Positions 19,318 to 31,283 of a stretch of 64,000 nt of DNA are shown piece after piece. Under the pieces are notes generated by a model. It was not told where the DNA came from, searched no databases, and was given only the letters and a program-made list of their open reading frames with translations. The position numbers and the translations under genes are program-made. Each line of letters starts with the position of its first letter. Position 1 is the first letter of the stretch. This DNA is from Diaporthe sp. PMI_573 (Eukaryota; Ascomycota; Sordariomycetes; Diaporthales; Diaporthaceae): positions 402,683-466,682 of the forward strand of contig JAJTUP010000051.1 of the NCBI GenBank assembly GCA_021399435.1, given 5' to 3'.

Positions 19318-21861
19318 CTAATTAACTACAAACCGATTGTCCACCCCTTCCAAAGCCCCTCCAGTAGCCAGCACCGCGAAGCTCTTCTCAACGGGCAGAT
19401 CCCTCGAGCTGAACCCCACAAGGAAGACAAACTCGCCCGATGGAATAACCCAAGCCTGGCCATCAGTGTCCCAGTAACTGACATCCCTCCTCTGGAGCCG
19501 AAACTCGACATCAGCAGACGCCCCAGCCTCGACAAACACCTTCTCGAACCCCCTCAGGACCTTGACCGGCGTGCCCTCCGGCGCGCCGCCAGGGAACGAC
19601 AGGTAAAGCTGCGGCACTGCGTGCGCGGCGCGGTCACCCGTGTTCGTGACGCTGGTCTTGACGACGACGACGTCCTCCCAGAGCTCGGGGTGCCCTCCAG
19701 GCTGGACGGTGCTGTTAGCGTTAGGCCTGTCAGCCACCGCGCCGCCGGCCAGGGCGACGGAGGTCCCTTGGGTGTCGATAGCGAATGTGGTGTAAGTCAG
19801 GCCAAAGCCGAACTCGTACAGGGGCTCGATCCCCTGCGCGTCGTAATGGCGGTAGTCGATGAGCAGCCCCTCGGAAAAGTTCGCCTGCCAGCCCAACGGG
19901 TCCGCGACGGGCTGCGTGAGGTTGACGATGGCCGGTCCGGCGTCCTCAGCAGAGCGGGGGATGGTATACGGCAGGCGGCCGGACGGTGCCACGTCGCCCC
20001 AGAGGAGGTCGACGATAGAGTTTCCGCTCTCCTGGCCCGGGTAGTGTGCGGCAAGGATGGCGCCGATCTTGGGGTGGCTCGCCCAGGGCATGGTGTTGAC
20101 GCCACCCGAGTGGGTGACCACGACGGTGTTGCCGCAAAAGTCAGCAACGTTGTTGATGACGGCCGTAGAGTTACCGTCGAGCTCGAATGAGGTGCGGTCG
20201 AAGCTCTCGCTGGCAAAGGTCTGCTGGAAGACGAGGCAGAGCTCCGGCGGCGGGTAGATGCCCCTAAAGTCACTTTTCGCGATGACCTCGTTGTGGGTCA
20301 CGTACAGGACCTGGGCTTCTATCTCCTTGGCCTTTGACTTGATGGCATCGAGGGGAGAGACCACGTATGATGGCCGGCCCGTGCCTGAGCCGCCTCCGAT
20401 GACCATGGTGCCGGTGTTGACGCTCTCTGGTGTCTCGGACGGCCGGTAGAACCCGTTGGTGAAATCGCCGGCGTCGTTCCCGAAGACGCCGATCACCTTG
20501 GGGGTTTTCAGCGGGAGCGTGTTGTTGTTCTTGAGAAGCACGGTACCAGCGGCGCCCATCTCGCGGATAAGCTTGGCGTGGTCTCCGCGAACGTCACGGC
20601 CGCGGGGGAAAACAAAGTTAGGGTCGTCAGGAATCAGACCGACCTCCCGACCGAATTCAAGGGACGCCTCCTGGATTAGTAGCAGGTACGGGAATGAATC
20701 GTCCGGGGATGGGTAGTCAGCGGCGTCCTGTTCCAAGTAGTAGTAAGGGGTGAGAATGTTGCGGATCATCTCGTCCACTCTGTCTTCGGTTACGGAGCCG
20801 TTACGTATGGCGTTCAGCACATTCTCGCCGAACCAGAGCTCGCTGCCAGGGTAGTTGGTAGGGAGGTAACCGGGCATCTCAAGGTCCAGGCCAGAATTGA
20901 TAGACTTTGCGGTGGAGTGTGTGGCGAACCAGTCGGAGACTACATAGCCCTTGAATCCGAGCTCCTCGCGGAGCAATTTCTGCAGGAGGTAGCTGTTCTG
21001 GCAGGTGTATTCCTGGTTGAGGCGGTTGTATGAGCACATTATCGAACTGGTACCGGCTTTGACCGCGCTGGCAAATGGCCACATATAGAGTTCGTGGATA
21101 GTCCTGTCATCGATGTTGGAGGATATCGCTTCGGTACGAGTCCCGTCGGGGCTTGTGGTGGACGAGCGCTGCGTCTCTTGCTCATTACCAATGAAGTGCT
21201 TAGTACTGGTCTGTACGCCGGCGTCTTGTAGGCCGAGGACGCTTTCTGCAGTCGAGACCCCGGCGAGGTATGGATCTGGGCCGAAACCCTCCCAATTTCT
21301 ACCACCGAGAGCATGGCGACCCATAGGACCGGTCGTTGGGCTGATTAATGTTAGCTGTGCTGTTTCTCTCGTGGGGCCGAGGCAGGGGACCATCCTTACC
21401 CAAGCGCAACATCAGCGCCCTTGCCCTTGAACTCCTCTCCCAGTGCATACCCACGAAGGTATATAAGCTCCCTGTCCCAGGTGGCAGCAGCCGTAATCCC
21501 CGATGGGAAGACGCTGACCAGGTCAGCCCGGTTCACGTCATTGGGCCCGTCGAGCATACAAATGCCCGTAAAGTTGAGACGAGGGACGGGCGCGATGTTG
21601 CCAATACAGTAGCCCGCGGAGCTATTGCCAGTGATCATCATGACCTTTTCGTCCAAGGTCAATTGTGAGATAAGGCCCTGGGCCAGCTGGACCGCGGCAT
21701 CCCAGTCCCGGGTTCCTGGTTTGCCGATCAGCTTTTGCACTCTTATGTGCACCTTGGGGGAGGACGACTGGTTACTGACCATTGTTTGAGAGGCGGTAGC
21801 CAGCTGTGGAGGCAGCAGCAGCAGCATGGGCCCCAAGGAACAGCAGAAGCGAGGTTTTCAT
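19318..21861 (-). CDS. GH3 family beta-glucosidase, secreted
   Basis: Three exons are proposed: 21861-21780, 21739-21400 and 21340-19318 (814 residues). The second intron (59 nt, GTAAGG...CAG) is firm. The first (40 nt, GTCAGT...AG) is less sure, but it is what joins a clear signal peptide (MKTSLLLFLGAHAAAA) in phase to the GH3 domain. An in-frame ATG four codons upstream (21873) could also start. The catalytic barrel shows GRNWEGFGPDP (154-164), KHF (188-190) and the nucleophile motif GYVVSDW with Asp277. The second domain (GAAGTVLLKNN) and a C-terminal fibronectin-III-like domain follow, giving normal full length. The enzyme releases glucose from cellobiose and other beta-glucosides outside the cell. 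It lies beside a sugar transporter on the same strand. Confidence 0.92.
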
Positions 21862-21961
21862 GGTGTCCAACATGGTTCCAGTTCTTGTGTGACTCTCTGG
21901 CAGTAGAGTTTGCCCACGGAGCTTGGAGGACTTGGGAAAAGCATGCGGCGAAGCTACAGAG

Positions 21962-21968
21962 CTTTATA
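21962..21968 (-). promoter_or_regulatory. TATA box of the beta-glucosidase gene
   Basis: TATAAAG on the minus strand is 89-107 bp upstream of the two candidate ATGs (21873 and 21861). That is a normal fungal core-promoter distance and supports a start in the signal-peptide exon. Confidence 0.55.
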
Positions 21969-23098
21969 TCAGTGGGTACAGTGACGACTCTCCCGGCTCA
22001 AGAGTCGGATGTCGCTCAAACTTGAACCGGGGCCGATGAAGTCGTTCATCTGTCTCCATATTCCCCACATCAAAGCGCGATGAGGTGACCAGATGCAGAA
22101 AGTAAACGCTAAGACGACGCAAGGAACCCGGTGAGATGCACACTGGTCCCTGTCATGGTCCCAAAATGCGGGGAGTTGGTCGATCATTGCAGGTTGCCAA
22201 GTACTAATTTATGATAAATGGTACTCCGTAACAGACATGTGCCTGTTCAGTGCAACCACGTTATGCTGGGAAACAGTGGGTAGCTTCCTGCCATCCCATG
22301 TCGTCAACAGTATCTATACGAATGCGCGTATAGACGCGAAACTCATTGGCTGCTCGTCTAGACACAAGGTGGGCCGCTTGAGAAGGGCCGATCCGCTCCC
22401 CCACGATTTGTTCAGCACAGTCACGGTAATCAGCACATTCTTAACCTACCGTTGCATCGGGGAAACGCGGGGTACCATGGGCCTAAAATACGAACACACA
22501 TGGCCTATACGAAGTACGGTCAGGCTAAAGACCGTCTAGCAGCACTCGAGATTGTCTTCTTTTTGGCTTGGTCTGTTTGGGCAGTGAAGCCATTCTGTAG
22601 CTTGGTGTCTTCTCGCTCCCGAGACTCATTCATCTAAGATCAACAATTGCTCTTGTGGAGTCTTTCGGCCCATGCCAATTATCTAACATGGAGCTCGTAT
22701 ATGCGGTGGTAGCGGTTCACCACCTCACATGTGACCGGACCAAGTCACAAGTGGCAAGGTGCTTCTAACGCATCTTTGTACATGTAAAATCTTTTAAACT
22801 AAGTGATTAAATATATTGAAAACCTGTCCTAGTGTTAATCCAGGAAGTTATTTTGCTAATCTTTTATAAAATAGGCTACACTAATACATAATATTAGAAA
22901 TAGTAAATCTGACCAGATTCAGCATTAAAGGCAAGGTAGCATAAAATGGTGGGACTTGATGTATTTTTGCGAGGTACTACTGGGCCGTCTTTTTCAGCCC
23001 CGAAGTCACTCATTTTCTCGAGGCACTTACTTCTTAAGAAGTAAATACCATCATTCTATGCGGATGACAATGAGCCCAAGCCACACCAATCGAAAGGT
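21969..23098. other. beta-glucosidase promoter region and transporter 3' region
   Basis: About 1.1 kb without a supported gene. The stretch nearest the beta-glucosidase should carry its control sites. The part nearest the transporter is AT-rich and listed separately. Confidence 0.45.
22780..22965. repeat. AT-rich island
   Basis: A stretch of about 185 bp dominated by A and T, with TATATTG, TTTATAAAATA and ATAATATTAG-type runs, in otherwise balanced DNA. It may be a scrap of a mutated transposable element or an AT-rich 3' flank. No coding capacity or terminal repeat was seen. Confidence 0.45.
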
Positions 23099-24884
23099 CT
23101 ACCTCCTTTCGACATGTTTAACGCGCTCAACATCAAGCTCCTTTTCGTCTCGTACGGGATCTATGCCTTTCGTTCTTGCGACGACTTGCTCTTCTGGTAG
23201 GACAGGTCTTCCGCGCAATTGCGCCCATACGGCTCTGTGCATGGGCCGTAAGAACAGGGCGTCCATCTCTTCAAGGGAAATGCCCTTCGTTTCTGGAACA
23301 AAGAAGAACGCCCATACCCCCATAGACACCAAGATTGCTGCAAAGAAAAAGTATGCGCCATAGCTAAGGTCCGAAATCATGTAGGGCGTGCTGCGTGCAA
23401 TGATGAACGATCCGAGCCAGGTGTCAGCGGTGGTAAGAGACACGCAGAGCATACGAATGTCGAGGGGGAAGATCTCAGATGCGTAGGTCCAGGTAATACC
23501 TTGCCATGTTGCGCAGATGATGAAGGCGTTGACATAGACACAGACCATGGCGAGATAGCCCCAACCATCGCGGTTAACGGCTCCTCGCAGGGCGGCAGCA
23601 GCGGGATCGCTCTTCATAACGTAGCCTCCAATGTACCACATGGGGATGCAGCCTAGAGCAGCACCCCATACAAGGCCTTTGCGGCGACCGACTCGTTCAA
23701 CAACGATGAAGGTGAATGTGAACATACCCAGCGTCTTCGCAATGCCGTAGAAACCAGTGGAGAAGAGCTTGGTAGAAGTGCCAGTGATACCGAGAGTTTC
23801 GAAAATGCGGGGCGCATAGTAAGTGATGATGTTGACCTAAGACTGTTAGCTGCGATATTGTTCTAGTGAGTTACTTGTTCACCTACACCAGTGAAAGACT
23901 GCAAGAACATGAGCGCAAGTCCTATTGCCATACGATTGCGCACCCCCTTCTGGAACAGCTTCATAAACTGAGCCTTCTTGCTAAGCTTGTTGGTACTGCG
24001 CTCTTCGACCTGAGCGCGGATCTCGGCCATTTCATGCTGGATATATGCATGGTTCGCATCAAGGCCACGGATTTTGGTCAGAATTCGTTCTGCAGCTTCA
24101 AAATCATCTCCACGTGCTTTCCATCGAGGTGATTCGGGGCACCATGTAACACCAAGAAGGAGGAGCAGGCCAGGAATGAGCTGAATCGCCAGAGGTACAA
24201 TCCACTGTGCCTGTCGGTTCACGTCGATGGTGCGATCGCAGGCGTAGTTGATCCAGAAGCCAAGCATCCCGCCGCCCTGTGAGGCAATCTCAAAGATGCC
24301 CACAAGCCGACCTCTGATAGACGGCGGAGCTGTTTCGGAGATGTAGACCGGGACGACCATGGAGGATGCCCCGATGCCAAGCCCAGCAACTGCACGTCCT
24401 CCGTAAATCATGTCGAGAGAACCTCGTGATGCAGTCATGAGTGTGCCGCCCAGGAGGAAGATCGCGGATGCAATGATCATGGTCTTCTTTCGACCAAGTT
24501 TTTCGGCAGCGGGAAAAGCGAAGAGCGCACCGAAGAAGCAGCCAGCCTTTGAAGAGTCAGCATACATGTGTTTGGAACTGTATGTCTCGAACCCTTACCT
24601 GGAAAGTAGACACAATGTTGCCTTGGGTGGTGTCGCGCACAGTTTTGGCCATGCCACCCATTTTGAAATCGCGGGTGAACGAGTTCAATGCCATAGTTCC
24701 GCCAATAACGGCAGTATCGTACCCCACTGTTATCATGTTCAGATCTCTGCTGTCGAGTTGATTTCACATTATACTTACTGGCAAGGGCCGACATGGAAGC
24801 GATTAGTGCGATGACATGGATACGCCAATTGCGCACTTCTGGGGGGTCTAGAGTGCCCGTAGCATGAGTGTTAAAGCAGCCCAT
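23099..24884 (-). CDS. MFS sugar/quinate-type transporter
   Basis: Four exons, 24884-24779, 24726-24599, 24546-23887 and 23836-23099, with introns of 52, 52 and 50 nt, give 543 residues with all phases consistent. The protein has the usual twelve-helix sugar-porter pattern. After GYDTAVIGGT in helix 1 come the cytoplasmic loop motif EKLGRKK, the R-A-GLGIG helix, PVYISE, the central-loop PESPRW, and in the second half VERVGRRK and the C-terminal PETKGISLEEMD. Acidic residues flank the predicted helices as in fungal quinate, galacturonate and hexose porters, so a proton-coupled plasma-membrane importer is likely; the substrate is open. It lies upstream of and on the same strand as the GH3 beta-glucosidase, which suggests joint use of a saccharide. 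Confidence 0.92.
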
Positions 24885-25001
24885 TCTAGTACGGAAAGTT
24901 TTAGAGATGAAGTTTTGTGAAAGTTGTTTGCAAGAGTAACAGCAAGCGTTAAAATCCTCGCGAGGAGCTGGATGCCAGCAGAACAGATCGCGTCTGGAGC
25001 T

Positions 25002-25007
25002 CTTATA
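25002..25007 (-). promoter_or_regulatory. TATA-like element of the MFS gene
   Basis: TATAAG on the minus strand is about 120 bp upstream of the ATG at 24884. Plausible core promoter, inferred only from position. Confidence 0.45.
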
Positions 25008-26954
25008 CTAGATAGATGTTATGCCATTACCCTCGCTACATTGGACTCAGCGATAGTCCCGGCTTGTTTTTTTGACGCCGCTATTGTCATACAATGCGGG
25101 GGACGCTGTGCACATACGTCCCACACCTGGGCATGTCAGCACACCTTCTTCTCTGGGCAATTGGTAGGGTTATCTCAGCGAATCTGCGGTGAGAGCAGCT
25201 TGTCAGCAGACACGGCCAAGGCGTACTAGGTCAATGTTGGCCTGAAAGTACAGACGCCATGATTGGCAAGGGAAGTAAACAAGTTGCACGAGACATGCTT
25301 CCAAGGCTGGCCAAGGCCACCGTTGCGTGGTGTTGCATGCCAGATCAGCGTGGGCCACTTACATCGCGCGGGGTTTCGCGGGGAAAGCTGCCTACGTAGC
25401 GGAGCACCATGGGATCCTTCAATGGTTGGCAGAGAAAGATACGGTTATATAACGCTATTATTAACCTTATATATAAGCTTAGGGCTACTGAAGAGTAGTT
25501 GGAAGGCTGAGTAGATAGTAATAAATAGTTGATAAAAAAAACATAGTATGGCTGAAGCCATAAGTGTATAGAGACATTAAGTATATATATAAAGGCTTGA
25601 GCTCAAATGGGTCTCGATTCCAGCATAAACGAGAACCTCTGAAAAGCTCGCTTAATTTTGCCCATAGAGCTGCAGGATGATCGTAGCTTCAGACAATCCG
25701 ATCATCAGGCCGTCAGCGGTGTCACCTCCACGCCCGGGTGGCTTCCTCCACAAGCTATGATTTGCTATGATTTGCTATGGTCTTCAACCTGAAGCGGTGT
25801 GCTCAATAAATGATCATTTTAAGGAAATATCCGAGCTTCCAAACCACGAGAAATTCATTCTTCGGCGAGTCGGTCTGCTTTTTCTTCGGTATATCAATCT
25901 TGGAGTTGCTCAACTCAACCGGGAACCAGCGACCCGTGAAGAAGGCTCACAACAATGAACACATTGGACAGCTCCCTCATCCTCGCCCTTCTTCATCTTG
26001 CTGATCGCTACGGATAGCTCTTCATCCTATATTGACGCCCCTTATCCGTCCAATGAAGCCCTCGTCGGGGTCTCATATCCGCGGATGTCTACTGATTGGT
26101 CTCCCTGTCATAACAAGCCCAATAAATGCCATGTATATTTCTATGAAGACTCTGCCTTTGGGCCCCCTCTAGTCAGGTCGAAGATACCCATGCCCGGGGT
26201 CGCCGCGCATGAGTGGCCAGATGCCCAGCCCAGCCCGAGAGATGTTGCGCAGTGCCAGGCACTATTGGCCTGGCCTTGCATCGTCTGGTCCGGGTTAAGT
26301 CTGCTTTTGTCATTGTGGGCTGCGAATAGAGATACAGTGGCAGGTGCTCTTGCCGATTGGCGGTATCATACAAGGGAGCCACCCCTTAAATCCGGGTACT
26401 GGTGCTTGAGGAGGGAGGTGACAGGTGCTCTGGTGGGATGGGGATGTCTCTTTCTGAGGACAACTCTCCAGATACGTGCCACTGGTGGTTGAGACTTCCG
26501 ACAAGAAAGGTTATCAACTAAAATTTGGTCTGGCAGGAAATCAGTCCCATGTAGCATGTGGGCTGCAACGATCATAGGGGGGGGGGGGTGACCAACTATG
26601 CATGTGGACTGTCAAGGTGAGTATGTAACCACTTGAGTGCTTGGCCTACATAAAAGCGATCCACCCCATACCAAGCCGTTAACCTGACGCAAGCTTAGAA
26701 ATTAATCAGCTTGATGACAGCAAAATTCAAGGCCCACTAGTATCCCGGCACATCGCATCTGCCTGCAAGCCCAATGTGGACTTTCCACGTGGTTTACTTG
26801 GAGAAAGTGAGCAGCAATCCCGCTGGATACGACTAGTAGTGTGGCCAATAATTTCATTCCATACTCCCAGATATGCGGTGAGTAGTGCTATCGAATGCAG
26901 ATGCTAATACCGTACGCCCCATGATGCCCACCCAAATATTAAACCCTCAGCTTC
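25008..26954. other. intergenic region with decayed-looking DNA
   Basis: About 1.9 kb without a supported gene. It contains the AT-rich island listed separately, a short tandem repeat of GATTTGCTAT at about 25755-25780, and a 12-G run at 26577-26588. A plus-strand frame at 25998-26492 is open but begins without an ATG and matches no family I know. Confidence 0.45.
25440..25600. repeat. AT-rich, possibly RIP-mutated relic
   Basis: This segment is rich in TA steps (TATATATAAG, GTATATATATAAAG, TAATAAATAG) and poor in CA/TG relative to its flanks. That is the look of repeat sequence changed by repeat-induced point mutation. It is too short and altered to assign to a transposon family. Confidence 0.45.
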
Positions 26955-27680
26955 TTAGCCGATGTTGGACATCAAGGCCTCCTTCTGCGCTGCTTCCCTC
27001 TTGGCCTTCCTCTTGGCCGCACCCTCGCGGAAAGCACAGATGAAGACACCACCGAAAGCAAGGACTGCCGCGACGGCGAGCGTCGTACCGACGATGGCAC
27101 TCGAAAGGCCAATATTGACGCTACTTGAAGAACTCGTCGACGTGGCCGAGGCCGACGATGTTGTCGATGTAGAGGTCGTAGATGACGAGGTGGTGCTTGT
27201 TGCTGTCGTAGACGAGGTTGCGGATGTGGAGGCAGACGAGGACGTGCTAGTAGAGGTCTCTGAGGAGGTTGATGAAGTGGATGTAGCCGATGCACTCGTG
27301 CTCTCCTCGCTTGTGGTTGTGCTGTCCGCCCGCTTGTTGCGGGCGTGGAATCTCCGCCGGAGCTCCCCCTCGTCGTCCGGATGTGTGTCGCCTCCCGATG
27401 TGGACGCCATTTGGCACTTCTCTGTGATCCACAACGCGTTCTCCGCCTCGTCCTCGGTGCAGCCGGCCGCCTCCAGGCACGTCCCAAGGAGTTCTGCGTC
27501 GACGTTCTCAATGGCTATGCAGCGCGTCATTATCGAGCTGTCTGCGCATGATAGGTCTGACACGATGTTTGCCAGGCATCCTCTGCCCATCAGCCGCGAA
27601 GGGGCTGTTGTCGCGGGAGTTGTGAGGAGCAGGGCGACGGCCACGTGGGCGAGGTTTTCTCGTATGCTGAAGGAACCCAT
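26955..27680 (-). CDS. Cys-rich, Ser/Thr-rich single-pass membrane protein
   Basis: A single exon of 241 residues from the ATG at 27680. The order is a signal peptide (about 1-26, ending TTPATTA), then a small extracellular domain with six Cys (GCLANIVSDLSC, MTRC, LLGTC, AAGC, TEKC; about 33-91). A Ser/Thr stretch of about 65 residues made almost only of S, T, A and E follows. A membrane helix (about 195-220) and a basic tail (REGAAKRKAKREAAQK) end the protein. This is the architecture of fungal cell-wall-anchored or stress-sensor-like proteins. The Cys spacing does not fit the CFEM or WSC pattern, so the ectodomain is unassigned. It is probably O-mannosylated at the plasma membrane. Confidence 0.82.
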   Translation of the reverse strand: MGSFSIRENLAHVAVALLLTTPATTAPSRLMGRGCLANIVSDLSCADSSIMTRCIAIENVDAELLGTCLEAAGCTEDEAENALWITEKCQMASTSGGDTHPDDEGELRRRFHARNKRADSTTTSEESTSASATSTSSTSSETSTSTSSSASTSATSSTTATSTTSSSTTSTSTTSSASATSTSSSSSVNIGLSSAIVGTTLAVAAVLAFGGVFICAFREGAAKRKAKREAAQKEALMSNIG

Positions 27681-30600
27681 TGTGTAGTTGGTGTGATTGG
27701 TTCCGGTCACTGGGGACGGGATAAGGTGAGGAAGGTTTGGTTTAAAGAGATAGATGTCGGTCGACTCGGTTGTAAGATTGTTGAAACGCTCGCGGCAACT
27801 TTGGCGAAGCAAACGAGTGACGATTAAGCAAACAAGTAACTGAAATGGGTATCACAATGACAAGTAGTAGATAGTGAGATGCAGTAGTGTAACAGTTAAA
27901 ACCACCACAGGCTGACAAGATGCTTTTAAGAGATTTCCCCAGCCCTCAGCTGGAGGGTCTGTGTCATGGAGAGCACCTAGTCAGATAGCGTCACTCGACG
28001 CCGGCGAACAGGTCACCAACAAGAACAAGCCCCCCAAGTCCGGGTCCGCCTCCACCGCGCAAATGGCAGAGCCACAGCTATATGGTCCATTTTCAAGACT
28101 GCGCCCCCCCGGCATGCGACCACTTTGGCGTGTGACGAGGCCCAAGGTCCGTCCCATGTGGGCGAGGGAGGCTGAAGGAGTGGACAGCTGAAGGGCCGTC
28201 GGCATGTGGGGGAGAAGATGTGCACTCCGGGTTCCCGCATTTTACACGTTAGGCTTTCTCAGCACCCCCGGTTATAATTAGGGTCCGAGATCTCCGCGAA
28301 AAGGGCAGGGCCACGCGCAGCGACGCGACGACTGTCTCCACTCTGTCCCACCACATGCCGGTCTGACGGGTGGTCATTGGCAGGGGATTTGTCGATGGTT
28401 GCGTGAGGCGCCACAAGCGTTACGTGTATCGAGAAATTTCCACTTCGCACTTTGTCCGTGAGCTGAAGGTGAGGACCGTAGGGGGTTTTGGGCCGGATGG
28501 TTAAAGCACATAAAGGAGAAGCGACAGCCCTACCCTTATGGTACTCCTGTCAAACGATTGCCGCTGGTCAAGCATGAAGGGGTCCCGACTGCCACACTAG
28601 TCTCGGCAATCGCCGCGCATGGATCATGGATAAACATTTAAGTAAGCGCGACGGTCTCCCAACGGTCTCTCACGGCTAGAGGTGCCGGTTTCTCACTTGC
28701 CTGACTCGCCACAAGAATAACCACCCTGGGGCATTCACTTGACAGGCCTGGGCTGGCCTGGATCAAAGCCTCAAGCCAGACTGCATCGGGCCTGCCAAGA
28801 GTGCTGTGCTGGCTTCCGTGCCCAAGATGGCATGACTGCGCGAAAGCACGACGGCGAGGCAGCTTACTGCGGTAGAGAGGTCGGTATCGTTCCGAGATGT
28901 GTCGGAGTTCCGAACCTTTTGGTCCCACTAAAACCAGCCAGATACAACTATCATCAAAGACAGCCAGCGTCAATCCACTTGCGCAAAGCGAGTTATTTTG
29001 GTCGTTGCCCACAGACGCTCATTTCACAGTCTCTATTTCGTTGGGTAAAGCAGGATCATGACCATTGGCGAGTAATTCACGGTGGATATTGTACAGGGAC
29101 AACAGGCGGCGTAGCCCAACACTTGAAGCTCACGATACATACCAGCGAAATGGCTCTTGAGAATCGACCTTTTGCCACAAACTCACTGGACCTCCGTCTC
29201 GACAGCGGGCGCCGGCATGGGCGACAATCCTGCTTTGGATTTGGACGTTAGGGAACGAGCTAGTCTATTGAGGCGTATTTCGGCGAGAAACGGCGGCTCA
29301 GCACGCCATTACTTCGACCTCAACGATGCTTTGGAAACATTGTACCCTCATAACTCCATGGTGATCTTGTGACATACCTCGCGGAATAGAAGTCCATCAA
29401 CCTGAAGATGGTACTTGAGCCGGGGAAGTCCAGGGAAACTTTGTTCTTCTTGACATATCCGGAGTCATTGGCCTCTATGGAATGCGTTGTCAAAACTCCA
29501 GTCTTTGGACCCAACACCGAGCATCTTCATTGATTTTTCATGGAGGCAATCTAAGACGGTAATGAGTAAGAGAGCGAAACGGCTCCCGGGAGTCTGCTGA
29601 CACAAAGCCCAACCCAAGTTGATCGACCGCATCGATTCTACGGCCGAGATTCTAGAGGTGCCCCCACGAATTCTGCTTTCTGCACCAAAATCAGGCATCC
29701 TGTATCCAGGCCCTTGATCCTGCTACATCACCAGGTGCTCTCTCTTTCCAAGGTCAACACTAAAAATGCGGGTATGGCATACCTGTAGGGTCTCGGGCCA
29801 ACACGGGCAAACTCTGATGAATGGCTATGAGTGTCGGATAAAATCACCCTCAGGGCGGCTGAACCACACATACTGTCCTGAGTGTGGCCTCCTTCACAAA
29901 GGCCATAATTTTCTGACCTGGACAGGTCGGAAGAAAAAGGATCCTGATGCCCCGGTGACGTGCATTGATCGGCTGAATAATCCGTCTCATGATAGCTGAA
30001 CCATCATGAGTATCCTGATATTTGCAGAAGGCTTCGGCGGTGGGGCCTAGTGATTGGGTTTCACTGGCCAACACGCCGAGGACACTGCAAACAGCCCTAC
30101 AGACTCATGCATCGTTGCCAAAAGCGACTTGTAGTATCTCTGTTAGATTTTCTTTTGGTATAATCTACAGTGTTTTAAGCGCGGACCGATTTATGTTCAG
30201 GACGTTCCCTTCAAGCAGCTCCCCCGTCCACGGTGTCTTCCTCCCTTCACATTCGCGGGCTGATGGGACCAATTCCTTTTGATTTCATCAGTGTCCGACA
30301 GTGGGTGGTCTCTCACCAAACCAGAGTAACTTTTAAAAACCTGTCTCGACATCCAAAATTGGTCAGGCGGATTCGAGTAACCACTCAACATAATTATGAC
30401 TACTCCCTATGCTCGAAGATGAATTCAAATGCGGGGCAAGAGAGATCAATGGCAGTGTTCCTAACTTTCAGGACAAGGGTTTCATCAGCCCATAGTTAGG
30501 GTGGGTTTTCGTCGCTGAGGGACGTGTTCTAGAAAGTTACACATGTGGCAGTGCTCGCAAGTTTTTAATATGTCCATTGTTTTTGGCCCCAGCGCATGCC

Positions 30601-31283
30601 GGCTGGTCAGACTTGCACAACACTGGACAGCCTGATCCGGCTCTTCGCATTGCCATGAAGCTTCCACGGGTTGAGTCATCTGGCTGCACAGGAGAGCAAC
30701 AAAAATAGTCTCCATCACACCACATGAAATGGACCCAGGTGCTAGTATTCTTGCGTCAGGAGTCAATGACGCCCCCGCCCCCAGCAATGAAAGAACCACC
30801 GCACTGAACTGGAAGTGTCGGCAACCAGACACAAGCTGCATCCCATACACCTTGGGTGCCAAACATGGCTTCTCGGTGGCCGTGGATCCTATCAGCCAGT
30901 GTTGCGGAATGCGGTAACTTCCTCAATATTTGTCCCACACACCAACAACGGTTGGTCGAGCCTGTGCGACAGTCAGTCCCCTGCCTGTGAGACCCGGCGG
31001 CTCGGGTCAACCACATTCGTTCCACATGCGTGCTCATAGCGTCGACCTCGATGCTTCACGTCATGCGCGGGACATGCAAGCGGATCCACCCCCGATGAAT
31101 TCATTCCACACAGCGTGAGCTCTGCTGTGAGGCACTTGTGCATAGCACTTCTGTAGGCACCCATGGTTCTTTTTGGGTTGTTTCCTCTCCAAGCCCGCTT
31201 GTTGGGGTTCCCGGGAGTTAGGGGCGGGCCATTCGGACGTTGGTGCTGATAGCTTGCAACGCAGATGAGCGGGGGGATCCTCC
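27681..31283. other. 3.6-kb intergenic region, no supported gene
   Basis: The first part is the promoter of the 27680 gene. Further on there are only short frames. One at 29766-29999 (+, 77 codons, ATG) has a CPEC pair and basic residues but no family match. Minus frames at 29465-29698 and 28638-29012 look somewhat protein-like but have no partner exons I could join. No repeats were seen. Confidence 0.4.

Noticed and set aside
19168..20190. 340-codon open frame on the plus strand
   Set aside because: It is antisense to the third exon of the GH3 beta-glucosidase and has no domain of its own.
26962..27687. 241-codon open frame on the plus strand, rich in Val/Asp/Glu
   Set aside because: Mirror image of the Ser/Thr-rich membrane protein; the signal peptide, cysteines and membrane helix are on the minus strand.
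29766..29999. 77-codon frame with a CPEC pair, possible zinc-binding protein
   Set aside because: Only one clear Cys pair, no family match and no promoter or splice support; kept only as a remark in the intergenic entry.
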